A stretch of 64,000 bases of DNA from Pedobacter sp. D749 (GTDB taxonomy: Bacteria > Bacteroidota > Bacteroidia > Sphingobacteriales > Sphingobacteriaceae), in NCBI RefSeq assembly GCF_019317285.1, contig NZ_CP079218.1, positions 2,976,001 through 3,040,000 of the forward strand. The letters run 5' to 3'. The translations under genes were made by a program, and so were the position numbers. Under the pieces are notes generated by a model that saw nothing but the letters and a program-made list of their open reading frames with translations, was not told the origin of the DNA and did not search any database. Below are positions 7,407-15,407 of the stretch, piece by piece. Every line of letters starts with the position of its first letter. Position 1 is the stretch's first letter.

Positions 7407-8585
7407 ATGATCAGCGTTAAAGAAGCAAAAGATCTCATTTCTCAACACATCACAGCACTAAACCCCATTTCAATTGATTTGGCTAAGGCATCAGGACACA
7501 TTCTTGCAGCCCATATTTATGCGAAATACGATATTCCTGCATTTAGCCAGTCATCTATGGATGGCTATGCCATTAAGTTCGCAGATCACGAACAAGAGCT
7601 CGCCTTAATCGGCGAAATGGCCGCAGGAACGGCAAATAAGATTGCCATACAAAACGGCGAAACCAGTAGAATATTTACAGGAGCTCCGCTACCTAAAGGT
7701 GCCGATACTGTGGTGATGCAGGAAAAAATCACACGTACAGATGGGAAAATCACCTTACAAGATCCCAATTTAAAGATTGGCTTAAACGTACGGGATAAAG
7801 GTTCAGAAATTACGGCTGGCGCATTGGCGATGGAACGTGGAAATCTGCTTAGTCCTGCTGCCATTGGCTTTCTGGCCGGGATTGGTGTTAACGAAGTCAG
7901 TGTTTACCCCATGCCAAAGATTTCGGTTATTGTAACGGGAAAAGAATTACAACAACCGGGAAAAGCCCTCGAATTTGGACAGGTGTACGAATCGAATTCC
8001 TATTCTCTATCGGCGGCTTTAAAATATGAAGGCATTGAACAAATTGCTGTTTACGAAGCAGATGATGATCTGGAAATCCTTAAAAACGTATTACAAAATG
8101 CAGTAGAAAACAGTGATGTTGTCCTGCTAACGGGAGGTGTAAGTGTAGGCGATTATGATTTTGTAATAGAAGCCGCTTCATCTTGTGGCATCAAACAGGT
8201 TTTCCATAAGGTGAAACAGAAACCCGGCAAACCTTTGTTTTTTGGCACAAAAGATCAAAAATTAATATTCGGACTTCCGGGTAACCCTTCATCTGTATTG
8301 AGTTGTTATTATAATTATGTGCTGCCAGCTATTAAAGCATTATCCCATAAAAATAATAGTGTAATTGAGGTCCAGGCCGAGCTCACACATGGCTATTCAA
8401 AACCTGCGGGGCTTACACATTTCCTTAAAGGCAAATATGAAAACGGGAAGGTTACACCTCTCAGCGCACAGGAATCTTACCGGTTAAGCTCCTTTGCACA
8501 GGCCAATTGCCTGATCTGCCTGGATGAAACAAAAGAACATTTTAAACAAGGTGACATCCTAACCGTAATGATTTTACCAAACTAA
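7407..8585 (+). CDS. moeA: Molybdopterin molybdenumtransferase MoeA
   Basis: A 392-aa protein that inserts molybdate into (adenylylated) molybdopterin. The recognised motifs are QSSMDGYAIK in domain I, the MPT-binding LLTGGVSVGDYDF, and GLPGNPSSVLSCYYNY. An in-frame TTG at 7389 overlaps the end of moaA. I chose the ATG at 7407 because GGAGG at 7391-7395 is well placed for it and MISVKEAKDLI is a typical MoeA start. The gene follows moaA by 7 bases and precedes the TSUP gene by 3. Confidence 0.95.
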   Translation: MISVKEAKDLISQHITALNPISIDLAKASGHILAAHIYAKYDIPAFSQSSMDGYAIKFADHEQELALIGEMAAGTANKIAIQNGETSRIFTGAPLPKGADTVVMQEKITRTDGKITLQDPNLKIGLNVRDKGSEITAGALAMERGNLLSPAAIGFLAGIGVNEVSVYPMPKISVIVTGKELQQPGKALEFGQVYESNSYSLSAALKYEGIEQIAVYEADDDLEILKNVLQNAVENSDVVLLTGGVSVGDYDFVIEAASSCGIKQVFHKVKQKPGKPLFFGTKDQKLIFGLPGNPSSVLSCYYNYVLPAIKALSHKNNSVIEVQAELTHGYSKPAGLTHFLKGKYENGKVTPLSAQESYRLSSFAQANCLICLDETKEHFKQGDILTVMILPN

Positions 8586-8588
8586 ACC

Positions 8589-9329
8589 ATGCAAGAAAGT
8601 TTTCTTCTCTTTTACTGCTTACTTTTTATTGTTGCTTTTTTATATGCTTCAGTCGGGCATGGTGGGGCAAGCGGCTACCTTGCGCTGATGGCCATTTTTG
8701 CCATTTCTCCAGCCATTATGAAGCCAACAGCATTATTATTAAATCTGTTTGTTTCTTCCACTTCATTTATCCAGTTTTACCGTGGTGGTCATTTTAAGTG
8801 GAAAACCTTCTGGCCTTTTGCACTTGCTTCTATCCCACTCTCTTTTGTGGGTGGTATGATGATGATCGAAAGTTCCATTTATAAAAGGATTTTAGGCCTG
8901 CTTTTACTCATCCCGGTCATCCGTTTTTTCTTCTTTAAAAATACCGATTCAAAAGATTTCAAATCATCAAATATTCCACTATCGCTTGCCATTGGCGGTA
9001 TTATTGGCTTACTTTCGGGCATGATCGGTATCGGCGGAGGGATTATCCTTTCTCCTATCCTATTGCTTTTAAAATGGACAGATCAAAAACAGACCGCAGC
9101 CATTAGCGCAGCATTCATCTTTGTTAATTCGGTTGCTGGCTTAGGTGGTCAACTCATTAAAGGCTTCGAATTTAATAGCCACATGCTCACTTATGTTGGC
9201 GTGGCTTTCGTTGGTGGCCTTTGCGGGGCTTATTTTGGTGCGCTAAAATTCCCGCAAACTGTTTTAAAAAATGTCCTGGCCTGTGTATTGGCACTGGCCG
9301 CCTATAAATTACTCTTTACACATGCATAA
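8589..9329 (+). CDS. TSUP-family membrane protein (TauE/SafE sulfite or sulfur-anion exporter)
   Basis: A 246-aa inner-membrane protein with about eight hydrophobic segments in two related halves. Each half opens with a glycine-rich motif (GHGGASGYLALMAI near residue 24 and GMIGIGGGIILSPILLLLKW in the second half). These are the hallmark of the TauE/SafE (TSUP) family, which moves sulfite, sulfonates or other sulfur compounds. Its place inside a Moco operon, next to a protein of the Moco-domain fold, suggests a link with a sulfite-oxidase-like process or with sulfur supply, but that is inference. Confidence 0.88.
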   Translation: MQESFLLFYCLLFIVAFLYASVGHGGASGYLALMAIFAISPAIMKPTALLLNLFVSSTSFIQFYRGGHFKWKTFWPFALASIPLSFVGGMMMIESSIYKRILGLLLLIPVIRFFFFKNTDSKDFKSSNIPLSLAIGGIIGLLSGMIGIGGGIILSPILLLLKWTDQKQTAAISAAFIFVNSVAGLGGQLIKGFEFNSHMLTYVGVAFVGGLCGAYFGALKFPQTVLKNVLACVLALAAYKLLFTHA

Positions 9330-9330
9330 T

Positions 9331-9828
9331 ATGAAATTCCTGACCATCGGCTTATTATTTTTAAGTTTTGCTGTAAATGCACAAGAGAGCAAGCAATTTA
9401 CAATCGAAGGAAAGATTAAAGCTCCATTAACAGTTACTTTAGACAATTTAAGTACTTATAAATCCGTTAATCTGGATAGTATGACGATTTTTAACCATTT
9501 GATGCAACATAAAGGCAGTATAAAAAACATTAAAGGTGTACTTTTGAAAGATATTTTGGCCAAAGTAGAAATAGATGCTGCTTCTCCAAAAGCACTGAGC
9601 GAATATTATCTGGTTTTTACTGCAACTGATAACTATAAAGTGGTCTACTCATGGAACGAAATTTTTAATTCACCTACAGGAAATCAACTGATGGTTTTAA
9701 CAGGTTATGAAGCTAATCCTGCAAAGGCTGAAAAAGGAGATATAGCCGTTATTACGCCCAGTGATTTCGCAACAGGAAGAAGATTTGTAAAAGGATTAAG
9801 TAAAATCAGCATCTTACAGGTAAATTAG
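9331..9828 (+). CDS. Exported Moco-domain-like protein (Oxidored_molyb fold) without cysteines
   Basis: A 165-aa protein with signal peptide MKFLTIGLLFLSFAVNA|Q, so periplasmic. The body (FTIEGKIKAPLTVTLDNLS, IKNIKGVLLKDILAKVEID, YYLVFTATDNYKVVYSWNEI, ATGRRFVKGLSKISI) follows the small oxidoreductase molybdopterin-binding domain seen in sulfite-oxidase/YedY relatives. In those enzymes a cysteine ligates molybdenum. Here the entire protein has no cysteine, and the corresponding region reads HLMQHKGSIK. An upstream in-frame ATG at 9322 would add three residues; 9331, two bases after the TSUP stop, gives a cleaner signal peptide. It may bind a pterin without thiolate ligation or be non-catalytic. 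Confidence 0.7.
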   Translation: MKFLTIGLLFLSFAVNAQESKQFTIEGKIKAPLTVTLDNLSTYKSVNLDSMTIFNHLMQHKGSIKNIKGVLLKDILAKVEIDAASPKALSEYYLVFTATDNYKVVYSWNEIFNSPTGNQLMVLTGYEANPAKAEKGDIAVITPSDFATGRRFVKGLSKISILQVN

Positions 9829-9832
9829 CAGC

Positions 9833-10066
9833 ATGGAAATTGAAATCATCAGTTTCGGTCAAATTACCGAATTCATTAATAATCAAAAAATTGAAGTTGA
9901 TGGCATTGCTGATACCGATGCCTTTAAACAATACCTCGAAGATCGCTTTCCAGCCTTGAAAGGCACAAAATACAAACTTGCCCTAAACAAAAATATTGTG
10001 CAACAGAATACCCAAATTACAAACCAGGCTACAATAGCCATAATGCCACCATTTTCAGGGGGTTAA
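9833..10066 (+). CDS. moaD: Molybdopterin synthase small subunit MoaD
   Basis: A 77-aa ubiquitin-like sulfur carrier ending in the obligatory Gly-Gly (IAIMPPFSGG). MoeB adenylylates this end, which is then converted to a thiocarboxylate that supplies the dithiolene sulfurs to MoaE. Length and fold match the family (about 80 aa). It lies 4 bases after the upstream gene and 5 before moeB. Confidence 0.93.
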   Translation: MEIEIISFGQITEFINNQKIEVDGIADTDAFKQYLEDRFPALKGTKYKLALNKNIVQQNTQITNQATIAIMPPFSGG

Positions 10067-10071
10067 GCAAT

Positions 10072-11178
10072 ATGAGTGCAGAGCGTTACAACAGACAGAT
10101 TATCCTTAAAGGATTTGGGGAGGAAGCACAACAAAAGCTTTTAAGGGCTAAAATCCTTGTTATTGGCATAGGTGGCTTAGGCTGTCCTGCGTTGCAATAC
10201 CTGGCTGCTGCCGGCATTGGCCACATTGGAATTGTTGATGATGATACCATTTCATTATCTAATTTACATAGACAGATTCTTTTCACTACGGCTGATATCG
10301 GAAAGCTGAAAGTAGAGGTTGCGGCAAAACGCCTGCAGGAAATGAATACTCAGATCGGGATCATCCGCCATCCCATCCGTTTACAGAAAAATAATATCCT
10401 TGATATTCTATCCAGATACGATTACATATTGGATGGTACCGACAATTTTGAATCCAGATACCTGATTAACGATGCCTGTGCATTATTGAACAAACCGCTT
10501 ATATTTGCTGCAGTTTCGGCTTTTGAGGGGCAATTGGCCATATTTAACACCCCTGATCATTTAACGCCCAGCACCAATTACCGTGATATTTTCCCCGTTC
10601 CACCCGATAAAGGAGAAGTAGCCAATTGTGCCGAAAATGGCGTTTTAGGTATATTACCAGGCATATTGGGTACCATGGCAGCCGCAGAAACCATTAAATT
10701 GATTGCCAAAATCGGGCAGCCGCTCACCAATAAAATTTTAAGTTACAGCTTACTTACACAAGAACAATATACCATCAACATCAGTCACGGAGGCGGTTAT
10801 ACCCTGCCTAAAACAGTTGATGAATTTTTAAATATGGATTATCAGGATACGAGCGAAGGACCACAGGGATATATAGAAATTGATGCCAGCGAACTGGTGA
10901 AACTTCAGCAGTTAGACTCTATAATTTTAATCGATGTACGGGAAAAACACGAAGTACCCGTTTTGGATAAACAGATCTTTACACAAGTACCGATGTCGGA
11001 GTTTGGTGCTTTTATGAATAAAGAGTTTTACCAAAAACATGTCGTTTTAATCTGCCAGCACGGTATTAGAAGTGTAGCTGCTGCAGAGGCCATGCAGGAA
11101 AAATATGGCGATGCAAAAAAAATATACAGTTTAAAAGGTGGTATTGTAAAATGGAGAGATCATTTTCTCAAACACTGA
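10072..11178 (+). CDS. moeB: MoeB-type adenylyltransferase fused to a rhodanese domain
   Basis: A 368-aa protein. Residues about 1-245 form a ThiF/MoeB E1-like domain: nucleotide-binding VIGIGGLGCPALQYLAAAG, RQILF, the DGTDNFESRYLINDAC segment and VLGILPGILGTMAAAETIK. Residues about 265-368 are a rhodanese domain (IILIDVREKHEVP, active-site loop CQHGIRS, then YSLKGGIVKW). MoeB adenylylates the MoaD C-terminus, and the fused rhodanese probably delivers persulfide sulfur from its active-site cysteine, as in eukaryotic MOCS3/Uba4. The zinc-binding CxxC pairs of E. coli MoeB are not obvious. It lies between moaD and moaE, matching its partners. Confidence 0.92.
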   Translation: MSAERYNRQIILKGFGEEAQQKLLRAKILVIGIGGLGCPALQYLAAAGIGHIGIVDDDTISLSNLHRQILFTTADIGKLKVEVAAKRLQEMNTQIGIIRHPIRLQKNNILDILSRYDYILDGTDNFESRYLINDACALLNKPLIFAAVSAFEGQLAIFNTPDHLTPSTNYRDIFPVPPDKGEVANCAENGVLGILPGILGTMAAAETIKLIAKIGQPLTNKILSYSLLTQEQYTINISHGGGYTLPKTVDEFLNMDYQDTSEGPQGYIEIDASELVKLQQLDSIILIDVREKHEVPVLDKQIFTQVPMSEFGAFMNKEFYQKHVVLICQHGIRSVAAAEAMQEKYGDAKKIYSLKGGIVKWRDHFLKH

Positions 11179-11179
11179 C

Positions 11180-11623
11180 ATGAGCGAAAAAAAGATAACA
11201 AACATATTTGTAGATGGCCCAATCGAACCTGCTTTTATAGCCGACAGTATTGCCAAACACAACAGCAAAACAGCTATTGGTGGTCATAGTATTTTTATGG
11301 GCCAGGTGAGAAAAGATGAAATTGACGGTAAATGTGTTGCAGCGATAGCCTATACCGCCTACGAAGACCTTGCCCTCGAAAAGATGCATCAGATCAGGGA
11401 GGAAATCTTCGAAAAATATCCACTCCATTGCTTACATATTTACCACAGCTTAGGCACAGTTAAAACAGGCGAAATCTGCCTTTTTGTTTTCACTTCGTCA
11501 GCACACCGTAAACCTGCAATAGCGGCCTGTAGTGAAGTGGTAGACCGGTTAAAAGCAGAATTACCGATCTGGGGAAAAGAAATATTCGAAGACGAAACCC
11601 ATCAGTGGAAAGAAAATATCTAA
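11180..11623 (+). CDS. moaE: Molybdopterin synthase catalytic subunit MoaE
   Basis: A 147-aa protein that converts cyclic pyranopterin monophosphate to molybdopterin using MoaD thiocarboxylate. The family features are GGHSIFMGQVRKDEIDGK, IAYTAYEDLALEKMHQIREE, YHSLGTVKTGEICLFVFTSS, the lysine-containing HRKPAIAACSEVVDRLK and LPIWGKEIFED. The start is one base after the moeB stop, and the next gene starts one base after its own stop, so this part of the operon is tightly coupled. Confidence 0.95.
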   Translation: MSEKKITNIFVDGPIEPAFIADSIAKHNSKTAIGGHSIFMGQVRKDEIDGKCVAAIAYTAYEDLALEKMHQIREEIFEKYPLHCLHIYHSLGTVKTGEICLFVFTSSAHRKPAIAACSEVVDRLKAELPIWGKEIFEDETHQWKENI

Positions 11624-11624
11624 C

Positions 11625-12533
11625 ATGGTAAACATCACAAAAAAATCCAACACTTTAAGGATTGCTATTGCGACCGCTACGGTAAAAGTATCGAAGCAGG
11701 AAACTATTGATGCCGTTGAACAGCGCAAAATACCTAAGGGCGATGTATTCGAATTCGCCCGTGCAGCCGGCTTATTCGGGGTAAAAAAAACGAGTGATGT
11801 AATTCCGGATTGTCACCCTCTTCCGATTGAATATACCGCCATTACCTACGAAATTGTGGGTTTAACCATTATTATTATGGTAGAAGTACATACTATTTAT
11901 AAAACAGGTGTTGAAGTTGAAGCCATGCATGGCGCCTCGGTTACGGCTTTAACCATGTACGATATGTTAAAACCGATTGATAAAGGTGTTGAAATAGAAA
12001 ATATTAAACTTTTAAAAAAATCCGGAGGGAAATCTGACCTTAAAAATGCCAGATTTCCTGAAATAAAAGCTGCAGTTGTGGTCTGCTCAGATTCTATTTT
12101 TGAAAACAAATCACAGGATAGTTCTGGCAAAGCCATTATTTCAAGGCTCACTCAATGGGATATCAATGCAGAGAAATATGAAATCGTACCAGACGAAATG
12201 AATATCATACGCGATAAAGCCAGCGAATTGAGCAAACATGGTTATCATTTAATCATTTTTACAGGAGGAACGGGACTTTCACCCCGGGATTTAACTCCCG
12301 AAGCCATTGCACCTTTAATAGACAGGAATATCGAAGGGATCATGGAAACAGCTCGTCGTTACGGACAGGAGCGTATGCCTTATGCCATGCTTTCGCGTGG
12401 TGTGGCAGGCTTTATAGGAGAAACACTGGTGCTTACCTTCCCAGGTTCAAAAAGTGGTGTAGAAGAAAGCATAGATGCCCTATTCCCACAGGTTTTGCAT
12501 TTATTTAAGGTGATTAAAGGCGAGAAACATTAA
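11625..12533 (+). CDS. moaCB: MoaC-MoaB/MogA fusion (bifunctional Moco biosynthesis protein)
   Basis: A 302-aa fusion. Residues about 1-140 are MoaC (cyclic pyranopterin monophosphate synthase): VIPDCHPLPIEYTAITYEI and VEAMHGASVTALTMYDML are the recognised motifs. Residues about 150-302 are a MoaB/MogA-type adenylyltransferase domain with the hallmark FTGGTGLSPRDLTPEAIAP. The fusion joins the enzyme that works with MoaA to the one that activates molybdopterin with AMP for MoeA. It is the last gene of the operon. No mobA, modABC or molybdoenzyme gene is in the window. Confidence 0.95.
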   Translation: MVNITKKSNTLRIAIATATVKVSKQETIDAVEQRKIPKGDVFEFARAAGLFGVKKTSDVIPDCHPLPIEYTAITYEIVGLTIIIMVEVHTIYKTGVEVEAMHGASVTALTMYDMLKPIDKGVEIENIKLLKKSGGKSDLKNARFPEIKAAVVVCSDSIFENKSQDSSGKAIISRLTQWDINAEKYEIVPDEMNIIRDKASELSKHGYHLIIFTGGTGLSPRDLTPEAIAPLIDRNIEGIMETARRYGQERMPYAMLSRGVAGFIGETLVLTFPGSKSGVEESIDALFPQVLHLFKVIKGEKH

Positions 12534-12563
12534 TATTTATACTTATTGTTAGTCGGGATTTGT

Positions 12564-12875
12564 AATCCTTTACTGATCTGTCATTCTGAGCGCAGTGAAG
12601 AATCTTTAAGCTGAACAGGATTTCAAATTATTGCAGCAATGCTTACTATACACGGATTACAAATCCGCAGAACAAGGGTCAAGATCACAGATCCTGACCA
12701 ACGAGCAGAGTTAATCTGGATTTTCAATCCTCTACCGATATGTCATTCTGAACGCAGTGAAGAATCTTTAAGCTAAACAGGATTTCAAATTATTGCAGCA
12801 ATGCTTTGCACCTATACACCGGATTACAAATCCGGAGGTCAAAGGTCAAGATCACAGATCCTGTACCAACGAGCA
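12564..12875. repeat. Tandem duplication, two copies of about 145-150 bp
   Basis: Copy 1 (about 12564-12707) and copy 2 (about 12726-12875) share the order GTCATTCTGAGCGCAGTG, GAATCTTTAAGCT, CAGGATTTCAAATTATTGCA, GGATTACAAATCCG, GGTCAAGATCACAGATCCTG and ACGAGCA with only a few substitutions and small indels. Each copy begins with the common Bacteroidota GTCATTCTGAGC repeat. The copies do not code for protein. Confidence 0.75.
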
Positions 12876-12994
12876 TCGTTCCAATCAACCCGTATTCTAT
12901 TATTGGGAATCGTAATGCAATAAGCTTTAAGATTCCCGCCTGTGCGGGAAAGACGATTCGTTCAAACAATATTAAATCTAAACAGCAAAATCTT

Positions 12995-13024
12995 TTTGCG
13001 ATAAAAAATTAAGTTCTATTTTTG
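12995..13024 (+). promoter_or_regulatory. Bacteroidota-type promoter, predicted leaderless
   Basis: A -33 element TTTG (12995-12998) and a -7 element TATTTTTG (13017-13024) are separated by 18 bases, within the usual range for TTG-N17-23-TAnnTTTG. The ATG at 13029 is only four bases past the -7 box, so transcription should start at or next to the start codon. Confidence 0.6.
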
Positions 13025-13028
13025 CCGC

Positions 13029-13370
13029 ATGTCGTCTAAATACAAGATTTTATACTTTTTCCAAAATTCTGATACTGCTATTGTGGAAATTCAGCGTCTT
13101 GGCCTGCCTGATGGTGCAGATGCAGAGGCGATTTACCACTGGCTATACTTTGATAAAATTACAGGGTCGTTAATTAAATTATGGTTCAGATCGATGGATT
13201 CTTCTACCGAAATTGAAGAACGTTATTTTGAACAGGGTTATCTTAAATTTAATAAAACAGAGGCTACCTATATTGAAAAGCACAATTCTTCTCAACAAAA
13301 ACTCAATAATATGGGAAATAGAGCTCTTGGAGAGGACATAAGTGCTTTATTAGAAAATTATCTGAAATAA
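13029..13370 (+). CDS. Hypothetical protein, 113 aa
   Basis: A small soluble protein (MSSKYKILYFFQNSDTAIVE...) with mixed alpha/beta composition, no signal peptide and no membrane segment. I do not recognise a family. A good promoter lies directly upstream. Its stop codon is one base from the stop of the convergent gene on the other strand, which supports both ends being real. Confidence 0.65.
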   Translation: MSSKYKILYFFQNSDTAIVEIQRLGLPDGADAEAIYHWLYFDKITGSLIKLWFRSMDSSTEIEERYFEQGYLKFNKTEATYIEKHNSSQQKLNNMGNRALGEDISALLENYLK

Positions 13371-13371
13371 T

Positions 13372-14115
13372 TTAAAACATCTCTGGCAATTCTGATGCTA
13401 AGCCAGCTTTACTTAAAGGATAACGTGAGGCTCTAAAATTCTGAAGCGACTGATAAAAACCTGGATACCATTTTTCTTTTTGCATATTTTCTAATAATTG
13501 TGCACAGGCAAGTACATCGGCATCAGCCTGGTGGAGCGCATGAGCAACAAAATTAACCACATCCCAAATGCCTTCCATCATAAAAAACCGAAAGGCAGAT
13601 AGGATTGCAGACCATTGCACTTTCTTAGCCTGTAGCAAAAAAAACCGCGATACAGGGCTGCACAAACGTTTAAAAGCCATATAATCCTCTTCTGCACCCT
13701 CCAGATTTAAAAGGCCGTCACTATAAGGGAGGTTTATAATTTCTTCCGCAATTTTATCTCTGCCGTGGAAATAAACACTTCCTGCACAGATAGAAGATAT
13801 TGATATCAGTGCTAAATGATCATAAATTTCGGGATGCATTTTCAGTTTGCCATTACGTACAAATACCAGCCCGCCTTTTTTGGCATTACGCGACTGAGTG
13901 TTTATAGCCGATAAACTTAAAAGCTCAAATTCGTCAGCAAAGTTAAGTGCCGTTACAAATTGTGCTGCGGCCATAAATGTGCCCCGGTCTAGGGCTTTGT
14001 TGCTGCTAACAGGTTCCTGAATTGAAAAAATAGAGAGTTGCAAAAAATTTAATTTGTTTGGTTTTGGCCGGATAGATCGACCATAGCAAAAATAAAAATC
14101 CAATCCACAAAACAA
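13372..14115 (-). CDS. Hypothetical protein, up to 247 aa, start uncertain
   Basis: An open frame with no recognised domain. The C-terminal 200 residues look alpha-helical and coding (for example MAAAQFVTALNFADEFELLS, LENMQKEKWYPGFYQSLQNF). No signal peptide or membrane helix is convincing. The furthest start is a TTG at 14115. A -7-like TATTTTTG on the minus strand at 14087-14094 would place transcription start near 14082, arguing for a later start such as the TTG at 14043 or the first ATG at 13974. An ATG just after that box (14084) is out of frame with the gene and stops after 11 codons, so an N-terminal frameshift is also possible. Confidence 0.55.
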   Translation of the reverse strand: MFCGLDFYFCYGRSIRPKPNKLNFLQLSIFSIQEPVSSNKALDRGTFMAAAQFVTALNFADEFELLSLSAINTQSRNAKKGGLVFVRNGKLKMHPEIYDHLALISISSICAGSVYFHGRDKIAEEIINLPYSDGLLNLEGAEEDYMAFKRLCSPVSRFFLLQAKKVQWSAILSAFRFFMMEGIWDVVNFVAHALHQADADVLACAQLLENMQKEKWYPGFYQSLQNFRASRYPLSKAGLASELPEMF

Positions 14116-14240
14116 GTATGTAAATAGTGGTTAAAATATTTTAAAAAGGTAATTAGCTAGAAATGAGAAAGAAATTTTTTAGACATTTTGGACCATAAAT
14201 AAATCACAGTATTAAATAGGTGGATACCGAACTTTGGGCC

Positions 14241-14268
14241 AAAAAAAAAAGCAGGACTAAATCCTGCT
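14241..14268 (-). terminator. Intrinsic terminator of the cold-shock gene
   Basis: On the minus strand, AGCAGGA and TCCTGCT (14250-14256 and 14262-14268) form a 7-bp stem followed by at least nine T residues, about 20 bases after the stop codon of the csp gene. Confidence 0.85.
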
Positions 14269-14288
14269 CAAAATCTTTTGGGGAAGAA

Positions 14289-14477
14289 TTAAACAACTCT
14301 TACTTTCACTGCATTAAGGCCTTTTTTGCCTTCTTGAACTTCATATTCAACTGTATCATTTTCTCTGATTTCGTCAATCAGACCTGATGCATGCACAAAA
14401 ATCTCAGATCCGTTTTCTTCTTTGATAAAACCAAAGCCTTTTTCTGAGTTAAAAAATTTTACTGTTCCGTTTTTCAT
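14289..14477 (-). CDS. Cold-shock domain protein (CspA family)
   Basis: A 62-aa single cold-shock domain (MKNGTVKFFNSEKGFGFIKE...). The RNA-binding motifs RNP1 (KGFGFI) and RNP2 (EIFVHASGL, a variant of VFVHxS) are both present. Such proteins melt RNA structure and help translation or antitermination, in the cytoplasm. A strong promoter at 14503-14533 and an intrinsic terminator just after the stop make it a compact single-gene unit, as expected for a highly expressed csp. Confidence 0.95.
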   Translation of the reverse strand: MKNGTVKFFNSEKGFGFIKEENGSEIFVHASGLIDEIRENDTVEYEVQEGKKGLNAVKVRVV

Positions 14478-14502
14478 TATACTGGATGTTTTAAATTAAA
14501 AC

Positions 14503-14533
14503 CAAAAATAGGATTAAAACCCAAAAACCCAAA
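14503..14533 (-). promoter_or_regulatory. Promoter of the cold-shock gene
   Basis: On the minus strand: -33 element TTTG (14533-14530), 19-base spacer, -7 element TATTTTTG (14510-14503). Transcription would start near 14498, giving a leader of about 20 nt before the ATG at 14477. Confidence 0.65.
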
Positions 14534-14636
14534 TTACTGACCAACAAAATTGTTAATTATGCAAAAAAAGATTAAAATGGCAAAGATTATGGCTGCCATT
14601 TTACAGTTTAAGGTATTAACAAACATGTTTAACACA

Positions 14637-14927
14637 TTAAAAAGTTTTTCTCTGTGTAATGGGCGAGTACCAATTTATCGGATGTGACCTTAAATTCATG
14701 CCATCACTTTCAATGTGATACAAGATGATTGGCATACTGAAATCTACAAAACGTTCTACCTGTCTGGAAAGTTTACCAAGAAAATCCATACTCGATATGC
14801 CTTCCTTTAAATGAACGTAAATTACACTGCCTGTTTTAAACTCAAAGCGTTCTACCACTCCTGGCCACTCTGTTTTTATCCTGATGAGGAAAGCTTTGAT
14901 TTTGGTTTCTTCTTTTAGATTTTCCAT
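14637..14927 (-). CDS. Hypothetical protein, 96 aa
   Basis: A small soluble protein beginning MENLKEETKIKAFLIRIKTE. It has alternating beta and alpha tendencies with no cysteine and no signal peptide. No family is recognised. It lies upstream of the cold-shock gene on the same strand, separated by 159 bases, so it is probably transcribed on its own. The name cannot go beyond hypothetical. Confidence 0.55.
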   Translation of the reverse strand: MENLKEETKIKAFLIRIKTEWPGVVERFEFKTGSVIYVHLKEGISSMDFLGKLSRQVERFVDFSMPIILYHIESDGMNLRSHPINWYSPITQRKTF

Positions 14928-15407
14928 AAGCTTATCAGGTTTTTTTTGATATATGCTAATTTAAAAAATTATTTCATATTAGATTAATTGTAACAGGACC
15001 TATACAATTTAGGAATGAAAATGATCCGACTTAATGATCTGTCGCCTTGAAGGATAATCTATATAAATCAACAATAATGACAGTAGAAATAAATCTCTCC
15101 GAAAGATCGTCATTGCGAGAAGGCTTTTCAGCCGACAGCCTGCCCCGATTTTCGGGGAAGCAATCTTACAACAATCGCTACCAATGTGCGCTTTAAGAAT
15201 GAAAATGATATAGATAAAAAAGTAGAAAAGCCCTTCAATCCTGAGAGGGCTTTTTCATAGTCGTCTATCCCTATAAGTAGGAATTTCAAAACTAATTAAT
15301 GCGATTTATATTTTTAGGGGTTGAATAAACTGAACAGATTTTTTTTTCCAGTTCAGTTCATCGTTATTATTTGGGCTTTATACAAGTTAAACGGCCTTAA
15401 TAAAATA
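14928..15407. other. Intergenic region with a dispersed repeat and a terminator
   Basis: No gene is seen in these 480 bases. A GTCATTGCGAGAAGGCTTTT repeat copy lies at about 15112-15182 (related copies at 20751-20843 and about 60480-60520). A hairpin terminator is at 15226-15254. The rest is AT-rich and unremarkable. Confidence 0.6.
15226..15254 (-). terminator. Hairpin terminator, probably bidirectional
   Basis: AAAAGCCCT (15226-15234) pairs perfectly with AGGGCTTTT (15246-15254). The only nearby gene that ends towards it is the SMP-30-like gene on the minus strand, about 150 bases upstream, so minus is the useful direction. T-rich flanks exist on both strands. Confidence 0.6.

Larger units (their letters stand above)
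12534..13028. other. Intergenic region filled with repeats
   Basis: About 495 bases without a gene. It holds the tandem duplication described separately (12564-12707 and 12726-12875), then one copy of the GGGAATC...TTAAGATTCCCGCC repeat (about 12908-12957), and finally the promoter of the next gene at 12995-13024. No clear terminator was found for the Moco operon. Confidence 0.6.
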
